A DNA stretch of 64,000 bases. It comes from Desulfosporosinus youngiae DSM 17734 (GTDB lineage: Bacteria; Bacillota; Desulfitobacteriia; Desulfitobacteriales; Desulfitobacteriaceae). Shown one piece after another: positions 1 to 9,086 of this stretch; the stretch's first letter is position 1; every line of letters begins with the position of its first letter. The notes beneath the pieces are model-generated. The model was not told where the DNA came from and ran no database searches. It saw only the letters and a program-made list of their open reading frames with translations. Made by a program: the position numbers and the translations under genes. Where the stretch lies: contig NZ_CM001441.1 of assembly GCF_000244895.1 (NCBI RefSeq), forward strand, positions 930,001-994,000. The letters run 5' to 3'.

Positions 1-1
1 G

Positions 2-184
2 GGATTGCGGCGGGGAAACTTGTCCTTCGATACGGGTCAGGTTGATATAGTAATTGAGTTGAGCGGAGGAGAATACAAAGTGACATCGAAAGGACTTGCC
101 GGATTAGCTGTTCGAAAAATTGAGGAACGATTACAGATGGATAATGGGACCTGGGTCATAATAAGCTATCAGGAGTTGCATTAG
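2..184 (+). CDS. C-terminal fragment of an unidentified protein (5' truncated)
   Basis: The frame starting at base 2 is open for about 60 codons and ends in TAG at 182-184, followed in frame by TGA. The fragment ends ...GTWVIISYQELH. I do not recognise the family. It lies directly upstream of pilB on the same strand with only 7 bases between, so it may be the preceding gene of the pilus operon. The start lies outside the window, and a short open frame at an edge can arise by chance. Confidence 0.4.
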   Translation, partial: GLRRGNLSFDTGQVDIVIELSGGEYKVTSKGLAGLAVRKIEERLQMDNGTWVIISYQELH

Positions 185-191
185 TGAGATT

Positions 192-1889
192 ATGATAAAC
201 CAACATGAATTGGGTCAGTTTTTGCTCGCTAATCAATATGTAGATAAGGCGGGATTGTCAGCTGGATTAGAATTAGCACTCCAAAGTGGAGAATCAATTG
301 GAGATGTGCTTGTGCGTACGGGTGTTTTGTCCAAAGCCGCGTTGTTAGAAGCTATGAGCCGGTATTTGGGCATCCCGCAAGTTTCCCTGACCCGGGTCAT
401 CATTGACTCTGCTGTAGCAAGCTTGATTCCTGAAGAAATGGCCCGCCGTTATACTCTTATCCCGTTGGAACAGCGATCTGGGACCCTAAGAGTCGCCATG
501 CTTGACCCTACCCACCAACGAGCTCTTCGCGACGTTCGAATGTTTACGGGGTTAGAGATTGAGCCGGTTTTCGCTAAGGCAGGGGAAATCGAAGCAGCCA
601 TTCGTCAGTTTTTAACCGTAGAACAGTCTGTTGCACACCTTGCGCATTACGCGGACCATGTCGTTGAAGATCAGGCAGCCCGGTCAGGTGAGTTTTCTGA
701 AACGACAGACGGCGATTCTCAAGAGGGCGAGGCCCCAATCCTTAAATTTGTGTATTCCGTATTGCATGAGGCGGTTGTGCAGGGGGTTAGTGATATTCAC
801 TGGGAACCTCGCAAAAGTGAGTTTGTTGTGCGCTATCGTATTGATGGCAAATTAATCGGTAAGCACACTCTCTCTGCTAAGGTCGCCCGAACGATCGTCT
901 CTTGCTTAAAAGTGATGGCTCAAATGGATGTTGCAGAACGCCGATTTCCCCAAGATGGCCGAATGACCTTCACGGCAGGACTTCGGACGGTTGACCTGCG
1001 GATGTCATCAATGCCCACAGTATATGGAGAAAAAATAGTGGTGCGAATTTTAGATCCGAAGATGGCTCAACGTTCCCTCAATGATTTAGGTATGCGCTCA
1101 GAGGTTGAAAAAGGGGTAAAAGCTTTATTGAAACGCCCTAATGGTTTGATATTAGTTGTCGGGCCAACGGGAAGCGGAAAGACGACAACTCTCTATGCGC
1201 TGCTCAGGGAATTAAATGCTGAGGAGCAAAACATTATATCCATTGAAGAACCTGTGGAATATCAACTATCCGGAGTGAATCAGGTTCAAGTCAATCTTCC
1301 GGCCGGACTCAGCTTTCCTGTCGGCTTAAAATATATCCTGCGGCAAGATCCGGATGTCATTATGATTGGGGAAATCCGTGACGAAGAAACTGCGTCAATC
1401 GCTATCACCGCTTCTCTGACCGGGCATTTGGTTTTATCAACCCTACATACAAACACAGCTGCCGAGGCCTTAGCTCGACTCATCGATATGGGAGTAGAAC
1501 CCTTTCTGCTGGCGTCTGCGGTCAGTGGGGTTTTATCCCAACGTTTAGTGCGTCGACTATGTGAGCATTGTAAAATCCTGCAGGATGTTTCCGAGGCGGA
1601 AAAAAGGGCCCTGCAATTACCGGAGTCGGTTTTTCAGCTGCATCGGGCGGTTGGATGCCCGAATTGCCTGGGAACAGGTTTTCGAGGTAGAATTGGGATA
1701 CATGAATTTATGCTCTATGATCAGGAGATTAAAGAACTGGTCCTTTCCGTGCAAAATGCCAGAGAGATTGAGCAGCAAGCCATGGTTTCAGGAATGCTCA
1801 CGGTCTATGAGGACGGGCTGTTGAAGGTCAGGCGAGGACTTACAACGGTAGAGGAAGTATTGCGGGTTACTTCAAGAATAGAAGGATAA
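192..1889 (+). CDS. pilB: Type IV pilus assembly ATPase PilB (GspE family)
   Basis: Cytoplasmic hexameric ATPase that powers pilin polymerisation. The 565-residue protein has an N-terminal MshEN/GspE_N region (about 1-150), then the secretion ATPase domain. Walker A GPTGSGKTTT is at about 324-333, and the Walker B region DPDVIMIGEIRD at 386-397. A tetracysteine zinc motif is formed by CEHC (457-460) and CPNC (about 489-492). Length and domain order match full-length PilB. The ATG at 192 has only a weak upstream ribosome binding site. First recognised gene of the pil operon, 15 bases before pilT. Confidence 0.93.
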   Translation: MINQHELGQFLLANQYVDKAGLSAGLELALQSGESIGDVLVRTGVLSKAALLEAMSRYLGIPQVSLTRVIIDSAVASLIPEEMARRYTLIPLEQRSGTLRVAMLDPTHQRALRDVRMFTGLEIEPVFAKAGEIEAAIRQFLTVEQSVAHLAHYADHVVEDQAARSGEFSETTDGDSQEGEAPILKFVYSVLHEAVVQGVSDIHWEPRKSEFVVRYRIDGKLIGKHTLSAKVARTIVSCLKVMAQMDVAERRFPQDGRMTFTAGLRTVDLRMSSMPTVYGEKIVVRILDPKMAQRSLNDLGMRSEVEKGVKALLKRPNGLILVVGPTGSGKTTTLYALLRELNAEEQNIISIEEPVEYQLSGVNQVQVNLPAGLSFPVGLKYILRQDPDVIMIGEIRDEETASIAITASLTGHLVLSTLHTNTAAEALARLIDMGVEPFLLASAVSGVLSQRLVRRLCEHCKILQDVSEAEKRALQLPESVFQLHRAVGCPNCLGTGFRGRIGIHEFMLYDQEIKELVLSVQNAREIEQQAMVSGMLTVYEDGLLKVRRGLTTVEEVLRVTSRIEG

Positions 1890-1904
1890 GAGGAGACGAA
1901 CAAG

Positions 1905-2951
1905 ATGCTGTCACTTAAAGAACTTATGGTTTTAGCTGGAGAACAAAAGGCGTCAGATATCCATTTGACGGTGGAGAGCCCTCCGGTTTTTCGTATTAAC
2001 GGTGCAATGATTCAACAAACGGCGGAAAAACTTTCTCAGGCTGACTTAGAAACCTTTGCTCATTCATTGCTGAATGAAAACCAAGCTAAACGGTTTGCTG
2101 AATCCGGTGAATTGGATTTATCTTACAGCTTGCCCGGCGTCGGGCGTTATCGGGTTAACATGTTTCGGCAAAGGGGATCTATTGGAGTGGTTATTCGCTT
2201 AATTCCTTTTGTGATTCCGAGCCCGGAAGACTTGGGTTTGCCGCCTGTAAGTATTGAGTTGGCTAAACTGCATAAAGGGTTGGTTTTGGTGACAGGCCCG
2301 ACTGGAAGCGGAAAATCGACAACTCTGGCTTCGCTGCTGGACTATATCAATCGTACACGGGCTTGTCACATTGTTACGATCGAAGATCCGATCGAATATT
2401 TACACCGTCATAAGCTGAGTTTAGTCAATCAGCGGGAAGTTGGCAATGATACGCATTCATTTTCGAATGCGCTTCGGGCCGTCTTACGACAAGATCCGGA
2501 TGTGATTTTAGTTGGTGAGATGCGGGATTTGGAAACCATCTCGACGGCTGTGACGGCGGCTGAAACAGGGCACTTAGTTTTCAGCACGCTTCATACAAAT
2601 GATGCCACCCAGTCAGTTGATCGTATGATTGATGTTTTCCCTCCCCATCAGCAGCAGCAAATTCGTGTACAACTGGCAGCGGTTCTGCAGGGGATTATGT
2701 CTCAACAATTGTTTCCCAGGGCAGATCACAAAGGAAGAGCCGCAGCTATTGAGGTCTTGACAGCCACACCTGCGGTGAGGAGCCTGATCCGAGAGGGAAA
2801 AACCCATCAACTGCCGACCGTGATTCAGACAAATGCAAAGTTAGGAATGCAATCCATGGACAAAGCTATTATGGATTTAGTCCAAAGGGGTCTGGTGGCT
2901 TACGAAGTTGCTAAAGAAAAGCTCCAGAGTCCGGATAACTTAAGGAGATGA
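1905..2951 (+). CDS. pilT: Type IV pilus retraction ATPase PilT
   Basis: Hexameric ATPase that depolymerises pili and so drives twitching motility. The 348-residue protein has the PilT N-terminal PAS-like region, Walker A GPTGSGKST at 131-139, and the Walker B region DPDVILVGEMRD at 197-208. The ATG is preceded by AGGAG with good spacing, and the stop overlaps the pilC start by four bases (ATGA), suggesting translational coupling. Having both PilB and PilT implies a dynamic pilus rather than a com-type pseudopilus only. Confidence 0.93.
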   Translation: MLSLKELMVLAGEQKASDIHLTVESPPVFRINGAMIQQTAEKLSQADLETFAHSLLNENQAKRFAESGELDLSYSLPGVGRYRVNMFRQRGSIGVVIRLIPFVIPSPEDLGLPPVSIELAKLHKGLVLVTGPTGSGKSTTLASLLDYINRTRACHIVTIEDPIEYLHRHKLSLVNQREVGNDTHSFSNALRAVLRQDPDVILVGEMRDLETISTAVTAAETGHLVFSTLHTNDATQSVDRMIDVFPPHQQQQIRVQLAAVLQGIMSQQLFPRADHKGRAAAIEVLTATPAVRSLIREGKTHQLPTVIQTNAKLGMQSMDKAIMDLVQRGLVAYEVAKEKLQSPDNLRR

Positions 2952-4153
2952 GTGGGAAACGTTTCATCTGGAAAGCTGTTGACCAAAATGGAAGAATTCA
3001 GTACGGGGCATGGTCGGGAGATGGTTTTTCTGAGGTTCAGTCACGCTTAAGGAAGGAAGGCTACTTCCCGGTCTGGGTCCGTTCTGCTCTTAATTTGAAC
3101 AACGTATTCTTTTTAAATCGAACAAATCTCAAGTGGAGCGGCTTCGCCCGCCGCTTGGCTACTTTATTAGAAGCGGGGATTCCCTTGCTTCAGGCTTTAG
3201 AAATGATGACCTGCCATGAGAAAAAATTAACGCCTGAGCAAGAACAATGGCATAAGGTTAAGGAGCGGGTAGAAACAGGCAGTGACTTGTCAGCGGCGTT
3301 AGCCGATCTTACCTCTGCTCCCAGCGCCTTTGTACTCTCAATGATTAAAGCGGGTGAATACACTGGGACTGTAGGAAAGGTGCTGACTGAAATCGCCGAT
3401 GAATTAGATCAGGAACAGGTTTATCAACAAAAAATTAAGTCTGCCCTTGCCTATCCGATGTTTTTGTTGGTTGCTGTGATCTTAGTAATCTACGTCCTCT
3501 CTGTCTGGGTTCTCCCGATGTACGAAAAACTATTTTTGAGTGTAGGCGCTGTAGATTTGCCATTTTTGACTAAAGTCATTTTTGCCGGCGGTCAAAGACT
3601 TCCCTGCGTTTTGTGGAGTGTCCTTGGTTTGGCCGGTTGTGGATTACTAATTTTGAGATTCACGAGACCCGATCACTGGAAAATTCGTCTTGAGAATTTG
3701 CTGAGTCGCCTCCCTCTCATCGGAAGAGTTCTCCATCTACGAGATTTAGTTCAGTTTAGCCGGATGTTAGGTCGGTTATTGGCGGCCGGAATTCCCTTAC
3801 TGGAAGCATTACGTCTCACAGCAGGAATGCTGCGCCGTCCTGAGATGCTGGAGTTAACGAACCAACTTGTACTAAGTGTTCGTCACGGGAAACGAATGGC
3901 ACCTTTGTTGCGTGCGAGTAGAATTTTTCCTAAGGAAGGAGCTGAAATGATAGGGGTCGCCGAGGAAGCCGGAGAGTTGGATCAGATGCTCCATTATGTT
4001 ACGCAAATGTTTAGCCGTGAACTTGAGGGTCAGCTCGATCGTTCAACGCGTATGATTGGACCGGCACTTATTCTTGTTATAGCTGGGCTGATCGGTTTAG
4101 TTGCAGGTGGGATCATGCTTCCGATGATTGATTTGAGTTCAAAGCTTCAATAA
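2948..4153 (+). CDS. pilC: Type IV pilus inner-membrane platform protein PilC
   Basis: Polytopic membrane platform that couples the PilB and PilT motors to pilin assembly. The 401 residues contain two tandem T2SSF (GspF) domains, each opening with an RRLATLLEAGIPLLQAL-type motif (second copy RMLGRLLAAGIPLLEAL). Three hydrophobic segments are visible at about 170-195, 210-235 and 370-395. It overlaps pilT by four bases. Confidence 0.93.
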   Translation: MSGKRFIWKAVDQNGRIQYGAWSGDGFSEVQSRLRKEGYFPVWVRSALNLNNVFFLNRTNLKWSGFARRLATLLEAGIPLLQALEMMTCHEKKLTPEQEQWHKVKERVETGSDLSAALADLTSAPSAFVLSMIKAGEYTGTVGKVLTEIADELDQEQVYQQKIKSALAYPMFLLVAVILVIYVLSVWVLPMYEKLFLSVGAVDLPFLTKVIFAGGQRLPCVLWSVLGLAGCGLLILRFTRPDHWKIRLENLLSRLPLIGRVLHLRDLVQFSRMLGRLLAAGIPLLEALRLTAGMLRRPEMLELTNQLVLSVRHGKRMAPLLRASRIFPKEGAEMIGVAEEAGELDQMLHYVTQMFSRELEGQLDRSTRMIGPALILVIAGLIGLVAGGIMLPMIDLSSKLQ

Positions 4154-4300
4154 AGAGAAATTGCATGGCAGAAGTCGAACGCCGGAAGAAGCAAAAAGTA
4201 AGGGGTCCGGGATAACAATGAAATTATAAACATGTGACCGCAGATAAGTTTAGTTTACTCAAGATCCTAAAAGACTCCAGGGTATTAAGGAGGTATTGAG

Positions 4301-4798
4301 ATGAATCATCTTAAGCGGGACAATGGGTTTACCTTGATTGAAGTGCTGGCTGTCATTATTATTATTGCTGCGCTGGCCTATATTGCGATCCCAAAATTGG
4401 TCTCAAGTACTGCAAATGCACGGCAAAAAGCAGATATAGCCACAGCGCACCAGGTTAAAGCGGCCTTAGATCGTTATCAGGTTGAAAATGGGGTGTATCC
4501 GAAAAGCACAGAATTTACTGCAGATGAAGGAACTGTAACAAGTACGAAACTTATTCCCAAATACATAAGTAAACTAGACAAAACAGTTACTCAACAGGTC
4601 GCAGAGGGTAAAGAAGGTTTTGGTGTCAAAGCTCTGGTGCAAGATGGTGCAGATGAAACGCTACTTGTTATTCCAGATAATACAACTGCATCACCCACAA
4701 ACTTAATTATGGTCTATTTGTCGGCCAATGGGTTGGGTGCCGAAGTTCGAGTCTATGATTCCACTTTAACACAGATTCTTTGGACCTCGGCTAATTAA
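4301..4798 (+). CDS. pilA: Type IV prepilin (major pilin candidate)
   Basis: Structural pilin subunit. It has a short positively charged leader, then the class III signal with cleavage expected between Gly9 and Phe10. FTLIE follows, with the conserved Glu at mature position 5, and then a hydrophobic helix (about 15-37). The rest of the 165 residues is a soluble globular domain without an obvious disulfide pair. A strong AGGAGG lies 7 bases before the ATG. A 147-base gap separates it from pilC, so it may have its own promoter. It is the only pilin-like gene seen here; calling it the major pilin is inference. Confidence 0.85.
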   Translation: MNHLKRDNGFTLIEVLAVIIIIAALAYIAIPKLVSSTANARQKADIATAHQVKAALDRYQVENGVYPKSTEFTADEGTVTSTKLIPKYISKLDKTVTQQVAEGKEGFGVKALVQDGADETLLVIPDNTTASPTNLIMVYLSANGLGAEVRVYDSTLTQILWTSAN

Positions 4799-4890
4799 TG
4801 TATTAAGGAATCACAAAAAATAACTAAATGTTTAGATAAATACCCAATAGTTGATGTTCAATATACATAAATCAAGAAAAGAGGTATGAG

Positions 4891-5661
4891 TTGTTGTACT
4901 TGATGAGTATAACAATAGGGTTTTTAGGGCTCGTAATTGGAAGTTTTCTGAACGTAGTCATATATCGTGTCCCGCGGGGAGAATCCATTGTATCCCCCGG
5001 TTCTCATTGTACTGCTTGCGGGCATGCTTTACGGGCCTGGGAATTAATTCCGGTGCTCAGCTTTATCATTCAAAAAGGGCAATGCCGTAACTGTCAGGCT
5101 TCTATTTCCTGGCGTTATCCGGCCGTTGAACTTTTAACCGGTATCCTCTTCTTTCTTACAGCATCCTTTAGTTTATATATGGGTATTCATTTGGCTCGTT
5201 TAGTTCTAAACCTTGTCTTTGTAGCGGTTTTGATCGCCTTAGCTTTTATTGATTTGGACACCTTCCGTTTACCGGATGTGCTCACCCTTCCCCTTTTGGG
5301 GTTAGGCTTATTAGGGTCTTTTTTCATACCGGGAAATCCGGCTGGCTGGGAGAGCTTGCTCAGTGCTTTGGGCGCAGGAGGAATATTCCTGATTATTGCC
5401 CTTGTTTATCCCCAAGGAATGGGTCTGGGCGATGTTAAATTGGCTGCGGCGATGGGCGCTTTCTTAGGGTTTCCGTCAATTTTCCTGGCGATTTTTGTGG
5501 GAAGTTTAGCAGGAGCCTTCGTTGGGACCGTCCTCCTTATGACTGGTCAAAAGCGCTTTCGTCAACAGATTCCTTTTGGACCCTATCTGGCCTTAGGGGC
5601 AATTCTAACATTATTATGGGGAACCCAAATTTTTGACTGGTATTGGACTTGGGTAAGATGA
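4891..5661 (+). CDS. pilD: Prepilin peptidase / N-methyltransferase PilD
   Basis: Membrane aspartic protease that cleaves the prepilin leader and methylates the new N-terminal Phe. The 256 residues include the N-terminal methylase region with a zinc-type CxxC pair (C40/C43 and C65/C68). The peptidase Asp residues lie in FIDLDTFRLPD (about D121) and GLGDVK (about D181), within multiple membrane segments. The start is TTG (4891 or 4894) behind AGAGG; an ATG at 4903 is possible. Confidence 0.93.
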   Translation: MLYLMSITIGFLGLVIGSFLNVVIYRVPRGESIVSPGSHCTACGHALRAWELIPVLSFIIQKGQCRNCQASISWRYPAVELLTGILFFLTASFSLYMGIHLARLVLNLVFVAVLIALAFIDLDTFRLPDVLTLPLLGLGLLGSFFIPGNPAGWESLLSALGAGGIFLIIALVYPQGMGLGDVKLAAAMGAFLGFPSIFLAIFVGSLAGAFVGTVLLMTGQKRFRQQIPFGPYLALGAILTLLWGTQIFDWYWTWVR

Positions 5662-5718
5662 TGTTCGATCTATCCGAGTGCTAGCTCTGATTGATACTGC
5701 AATAATCAAACCCCGTAC

Positions 5719-5737
5719 TTCGAACCTCGAACCTCGA
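5719..5737. repeat. CGAAC-family intergenic repeat (copy 1)
   Basis: Two tandem CGAACCT units form ttcgaacctcgaacctcga in the gap between pilD and the pilM-like gene, just before its Shine-Dalgarno. It belongs to a degenerate family of CGAAC-rich spacers seen in at least six other gaps of this window. Confidence 0.6.
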
Positions 5738-5753
5738 TAAAGGGGGGGTTTTC

Positions 5754-7253
5754 ATGCAAAAAAATTCCGTGGTCTTTGAATTGACGAATGGAGAAATTCG
5801 AGTTTTTGATTTTTCGGTCTCTTCGTTCTGGAAACCGGGTCATAGTTCTGCAAAAGTCAAATATGACCGCATTCCAATACCGACTGGAATCATTGAACAG
5901 GGAACTGTGCGTGACAAGAACTCCTTAATTGACATTTTATTGACCTATAGGTCAAGGAACTCAGGTAAGTATCAGAAGGTATACTTGGCTATTTCACTGC
6001 AGCAAGGATTTATTCAAGCCTATACCCTGCCCTGGCTTCCTAAACGCGACAGAACATCGGCACTGTCTTTATTGGTCGATGAAGAAATTTCGATTGCAAG
6101 ATCGGACTTGCTATATGATTATCTGGTCATTTCTGAAGAAAAGCACAAAAACCTCAAAGTTCTGCTCGGCGCAGCAAGGCGAAGTCTCCTTGAACATTAT
6201 GTTTTTATCTTCGGACAAGCAGGCTTTACAATTACTGAAGTGGACTTTGGTTTTTCAATATTAGGTCAAGCCTTAGGATTTGAGGCAAAGGAAGATGCGC
6301 TTTACCTTCAGGGGGAGTCTGGGAGTTTACAATTGGTATTATTTCGGGGGATAGTTCCTGAAAATATACGTACTTTATCCCCCTGGCCTGCGAAAAATGA
6401 ACTTGGTCAGCTAACGTTGAATCTCGGGTCCGCAGAGGATGAGAGGGAGATAAGTTTAAGTGCACAGGTCGAAGTATGGGAAAACGAAATAAACCGCATT
6501 CTCTTGTACTATAGAACACAGTACCAAGATCTTAATTTGAAAAGTTTGGTTTGGACCGGGAACTATGCAGCAGAAAAACTGGCCCGGAGGCTGGCAGATT
6601 CTGTTCAAAGCCTGACAGTTAAACAAGCCGGGCTAAGGGATATTCCCGATCCGTGGCAGAAGGTGATTGAAGACAGCCCAGGATGTGGTGAAGTGGCAGT
6701 TGGCTATGCCCTTAGAATTTTGACGCGGCGTCCTGGGCTTAACCTTTGGCGTCAGCCGACTTCTGAACAGAAAGTTCAGCGAACTTACCTTAGGTTAGCG
6801 TTTTTGGTCGTATTTCTTTTAATAATACAAATTTTAATAGGGGTTTCTCTCTCTCACATGGCGATGCCTTTGCAGCAGGAGGTAAATCAGCTTTCAAGTC
6901 AAGGACTAAAGGTTGATGAGCAGAATAACAGTCAGGAAGCGCTCGCAACGGCCTGGAATAAGGTGAGTGTTCACTCAGAAGAAATTGGAGAGAGATTGGC
7001 CGAAGTTTATGGCTTGGCGGAAACAGGACTTAATATTGAGCAGGTGGTCTTTAAACAAGATATCCTGTCTGTGCGTGGAAGTGCTATTGGCTCAAAGAGT
7101 GTTCAAACAACGATCCGGGATTTACGGTTCTTAGGCTGGGAAGAGCTGGCTTTGACTAGTTATAAAGTGACGGAGCCAGACAATGTTGAGTTTGCTTTGA
7201 GTGCAAAATATGGTCGCAGCAGAAGGGAGGAAACATTGCTTTCGCTTCCTTAA
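5754..7253 (+). CDS. PilM-PilN fusion-like pilus assembly protein
   Basis: The N-terminal about 340 residues look like the actin-like PilM ATPase that sits under the pilus platform. A single membrane helix follows (about 347-370), then a coiled-coil and a small PilN-like extracytoplasmic domain to residue 499. In most pil systems PilM and PilN are separate. The fused layout resembles GspL of type II secretion, where an actin-like domain is joined to a membrane helix and ferredoxin-like domain. A PilO-like gene follows, completing the alignment complex. The assignment rests on architecture and position more than on a single motif. Confidence 0.72.
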   Translation: MQKNSVVFELTNGEIRVFDFSVSSFWKPGHSSAKVKYDRIPIPTGIIEQGTVRDKNSLIDILLTYRSRNSGKYQKVYLAISLQQGFIQAYTLPWLPKRDRTSALSLLVDEEISIARSDLLYDYLVISEEKHKNLKVLLGAARRSLLEHYVFIFGQAGFTITEVDFGFSILGQALGFEAKEDALYLQGESGSLQLVLFRGIVPENIRTLSPWPAKNELGQLTLNLGSAEDEREISLSAQVEVWENEINRILLYYRTQYQDLNLKSLVWTGNYAAEKLARRLADSVQSLTVKQAGLRDIPDPWQKVIEDSPGCGEVAVGYALRILTRRPGLNLWRQPTSEQKVQRTYLRLAFLVVFLLIIQILIGVSLSHMAMPLQQEVNQLSSQGLKVDEQNNSQEALATAWNKVSVHSEEIGERLAEVYGLAETGLNIEQVVFKQDILSVRGSAIGSKSVQTTIRDLRFLGWEELALTSYKVTEPDNVEFALSAKYGRSRREETLLSLP

Positions 7254-7301
7254 CACCCCTCTGCTTCACGGGAAAAATTTCAGTGTGAAGGAGCGGTTAC
7301 C

Positions 7302-7844
7302 ATGGCTTTTTTCTTAAGTGAGATCAAGGATAAAACAATCACTGAATCTTCTGTGCCATTTCTTTGGCGACGTCTCTCCCCGCGTAGTCTAAGGGGTGTC
7401 ATTATTGGAGTTCTCGCCTGCAATATCATGGTGTTTCTGATGCTTTGTCAGCCCGCCTATTTACGACTGAGTTCCTTACAGGAGGATAAGATACATTGGG
7501 AAGAAGTATTGAGGAGGGGAGTAAGCTATACTAGCCCTATTATTCCTACAATGGATCAATTGCCTGATATGATTGAGCAATGCCGTAATGCCTTTGTAAA
7601 CCAAGGCGTGAACGTGGTTTCGGTAAATGTCGAACGGTTTGGTGAAAGGCGGGAGGCCGGAAAAGGTGCGAGTATTGATTACGCTTTAGTTCGTTTGCGT
7701 TTACTTGGGCAATGGCAAGGAATCGTCACATCTCTCAAAGAACTTGAGGAAATGCAAGGCGTCGGCATTCATGCTCAGGAAGTAGTATTAGCGGAACCAG
7801 GTGGAGAAGCTCTGCTCCAGATCTACTTCTGTACAGGAGAATAA
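7302..7844 (+). CDS. PilO-like pilus alignment protein
   Basis: 180 residues: cytoplasmic N-terminus, one membrane helix at about 33-55, a short coiled-coil, then an extracytoplasmic alpha/beta domain. This is the topology of PilO, which pairs with PilN. The ATG is preceded by AAGGAG with good spacing, 48 bases after the PilM-PilN-like gene. Sequence similarity is weak by eye, so the call depends on topology and neighbours. Confidence 0.65.
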   Translation: MAFFLSEIKDKTITESSVPFLWRRLSPRSLRGVIIGVLACNIMVFLMLCQPAYLRLSSLQEDKIHWEEVLRRGVSYTSPIIPTMDQLPDMIEQCRNAFVNQGVNVVSVNVERFGERREAGKGASIDYALVRLRLLGQWQGIVTSLKELEEMQGVGIHAQEVVLAEPGGEALLQIYFCTGE

Positions 7845-7930
7845 TAATTTGGTAAGATATATAAGTTAATGAATTTTATGTAACAAGACATTCCTTATCT
7901 TCCATAATCTAAGGAGAGGAGGAATGTGAC

Positions 7931-8410
7931 GTGAAAAGGGAATATTGCATTCAACCCGGGGACAATTTTCATGCTTTAGCTCAACGCTGGGGCGGGACCT
8001 GTGAGGATTTTTTACAGATCAACCCGAATGTTGATCCCCTTAGACTTCAAATTGGGCAAAAAATTGTTCTCCCTGAATTTAAAGGGACTAAAGGGATTGA
8101 GCAATATGCAGATATTAGTGAAGACCAGGGACATCAGTTTGCCGGAGAATATTTAGACGAAGTCGAAATGGAAGTCGAAGGAGTTCATGTTCGTCTGCGA
8201 CGCATCGGTGAACCAAAAACTCCTCATGAAATCCATTTAATACTCCCAAGAACTGAAATACGTAAAATCCAGCCCGCCGGACCATGTGGACCAACAGAAG
8301 TACAAATCATGCTAAGTAACTTGAATGTTGTGCTCTCCCCTCGCTTAATGAGCGGAGATGGGGACAAAGCGGAACAGGGGAAACCCGCGGTGCAGACAAC
8401 ACAGGAGTGA
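7931..8410 (+). CDS. LysM-domain protein closing the pil operon
   Basis: The N-terminal about 48 residues form a LysM peptidoglycan-binding domain (YCIQPGDNFHALAQRWG ... LQIGQKIVLPE). About 110 residues of unrecognised, mostly polar sequence follow. No signal peptide or membrane segment is visible, which is odd for a wall-binding protein unless it acts inside the spore or is exported otherwise. The GTG start follows AAGGAGAGGAGG. Its position suggests a role in anchoring or assembling pili through the wall, but that is inference. Confidence 0.6.
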   Translation: MKREYCIQPGDNFHALAQRWGGTCEDFLQINPNVDPLRLQIGQKIVLPEFKGTKGIEQYADISEDQGHQFAGEYLDEVEMEVEGVHVRLRRIGEPKTPHEIHLILPRTEIRKIQPAGPCGPTEVQIMLSNLNVVLSPRLMSGDGDKAEQGKPAVQTTQE

Positions 8411-8423
8411 CAAGAGTGACAAG

Positions 8424-8481
8424 ACGAGTGTGAAACGTTGCCCGACATTTTTGTTATGGGTGAAGATTTTTTCGCACTCGT
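8424..8481 (+). terminator. Possible terminator after the LysM gene
   Basis: A 12-bp stem pairs acgagtgtgaaa (8424-8435) with tttcgcactcgt (8470-8481) with one G-U wobble. The loop is long, 34 bases, and a T-rich stretch follows. It lies between the pil operon and aroQ. The long loop makes it a weak candidate. Confidence 0.35.
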
Positions 8482-8574
8482 TTACTTTGATTCATGCCGC
8501 CTCTTTGACGAAAATACTATGCTACAGTAGGAAATTGTGTTAAAATTTTAAAGGCGAGTTGAGGAAGTGATAAA

Positions 8575-9021
8575 TTGGGTAAGATATGGGTATTCAACGG
8601 TCCTAATTTAAATTTGCTGGGACTTCGTGAACCTGAGCATTATGGATCACGCACATTGGCGGAGATCAATCAGGAGATATTGAGGATAGCTAATGAGGCG
8701 GGAATTAACGTCGAATGCCGGCAAACGAATCATGAGGGAGATCTCTTAGATTGGATTCAAGCCTTAACGCCTGCTGATTTTTTGATTCTCAATCCCGGGG
8801 CCTGGACGCATACAAGTTATGCCCTTCGGGATGCTATTAGTGCAGTGAAAGTTCCTGCGCTTGAAGTACATCTATCCAATATCCATGCACGGGAAGCGTT
8901 CAGAGCCAATTCGGTTATTGCCCCGGTCTGTATCGGACAAATCTCGGGCCTGGGTGCTGAAGGGTATGAATTAGCCTTGCGTTATGCCATCGCTTACCAA
9001 GTCCGAACGGCTGATGCATGA
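8575..9021 (+). CDS. aroQ: Type II 3-dehydroquinate dehydratase
   Basis: Converts 3-dehydroquinate to 3-dehydroshikimate in the shikimate pathway; dodecameric cytoplasmic enzyme. The 148 residues match the family length. Motifs include NGPNLNLLG with the lid loop after it, QTNHEG, NPGAWTHTSYALRD (catalytic His and active-site Asn) and EVHLSN. The start is TTG at 8575. The aroQ-peptidase-efp order is common in Firmicutes. Confidence 0.95.
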   Translation: MGKIWVFNGPNLNLLGLREPEHYGSRTLAEINQEILRIANEAGINVECRQTNHEGDLLDWIQALTPADFLILNPGAWTHTSYALRDAISAVKVPALEVHLSNIHAREAFRANSVIAPVCIGQISGLGAEGYELALRYAIAYQVRTADA

Positions 9022-9029
9022 ATTTTGGA

Positions 9030-9074
9030 AACTACAAATCACGAACTATGAACCAAGAACCACGACTACGAAAA
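9030..9074. repeat. CGAAC-family intergenic repeat (copy 2)
   Basis: The short gap after aroQ holds a run of acgaactatgaacca, aagaaccacgactacg and similar units. An open frame from 9018 reads through it into the peptidase gene, but it resembles the other intergenic repeats and so is probably untranslated leader. Confidence 0.55.
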
Positions 9075-9086
9075 GGGGGAACATCA

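Noticed and set aside
9018-9086. Longer N-terminus for the M24B peptidase
   Set aside because: The extra codons are made of repeat units, and a good ribosome binding site precedes ATG 9087.
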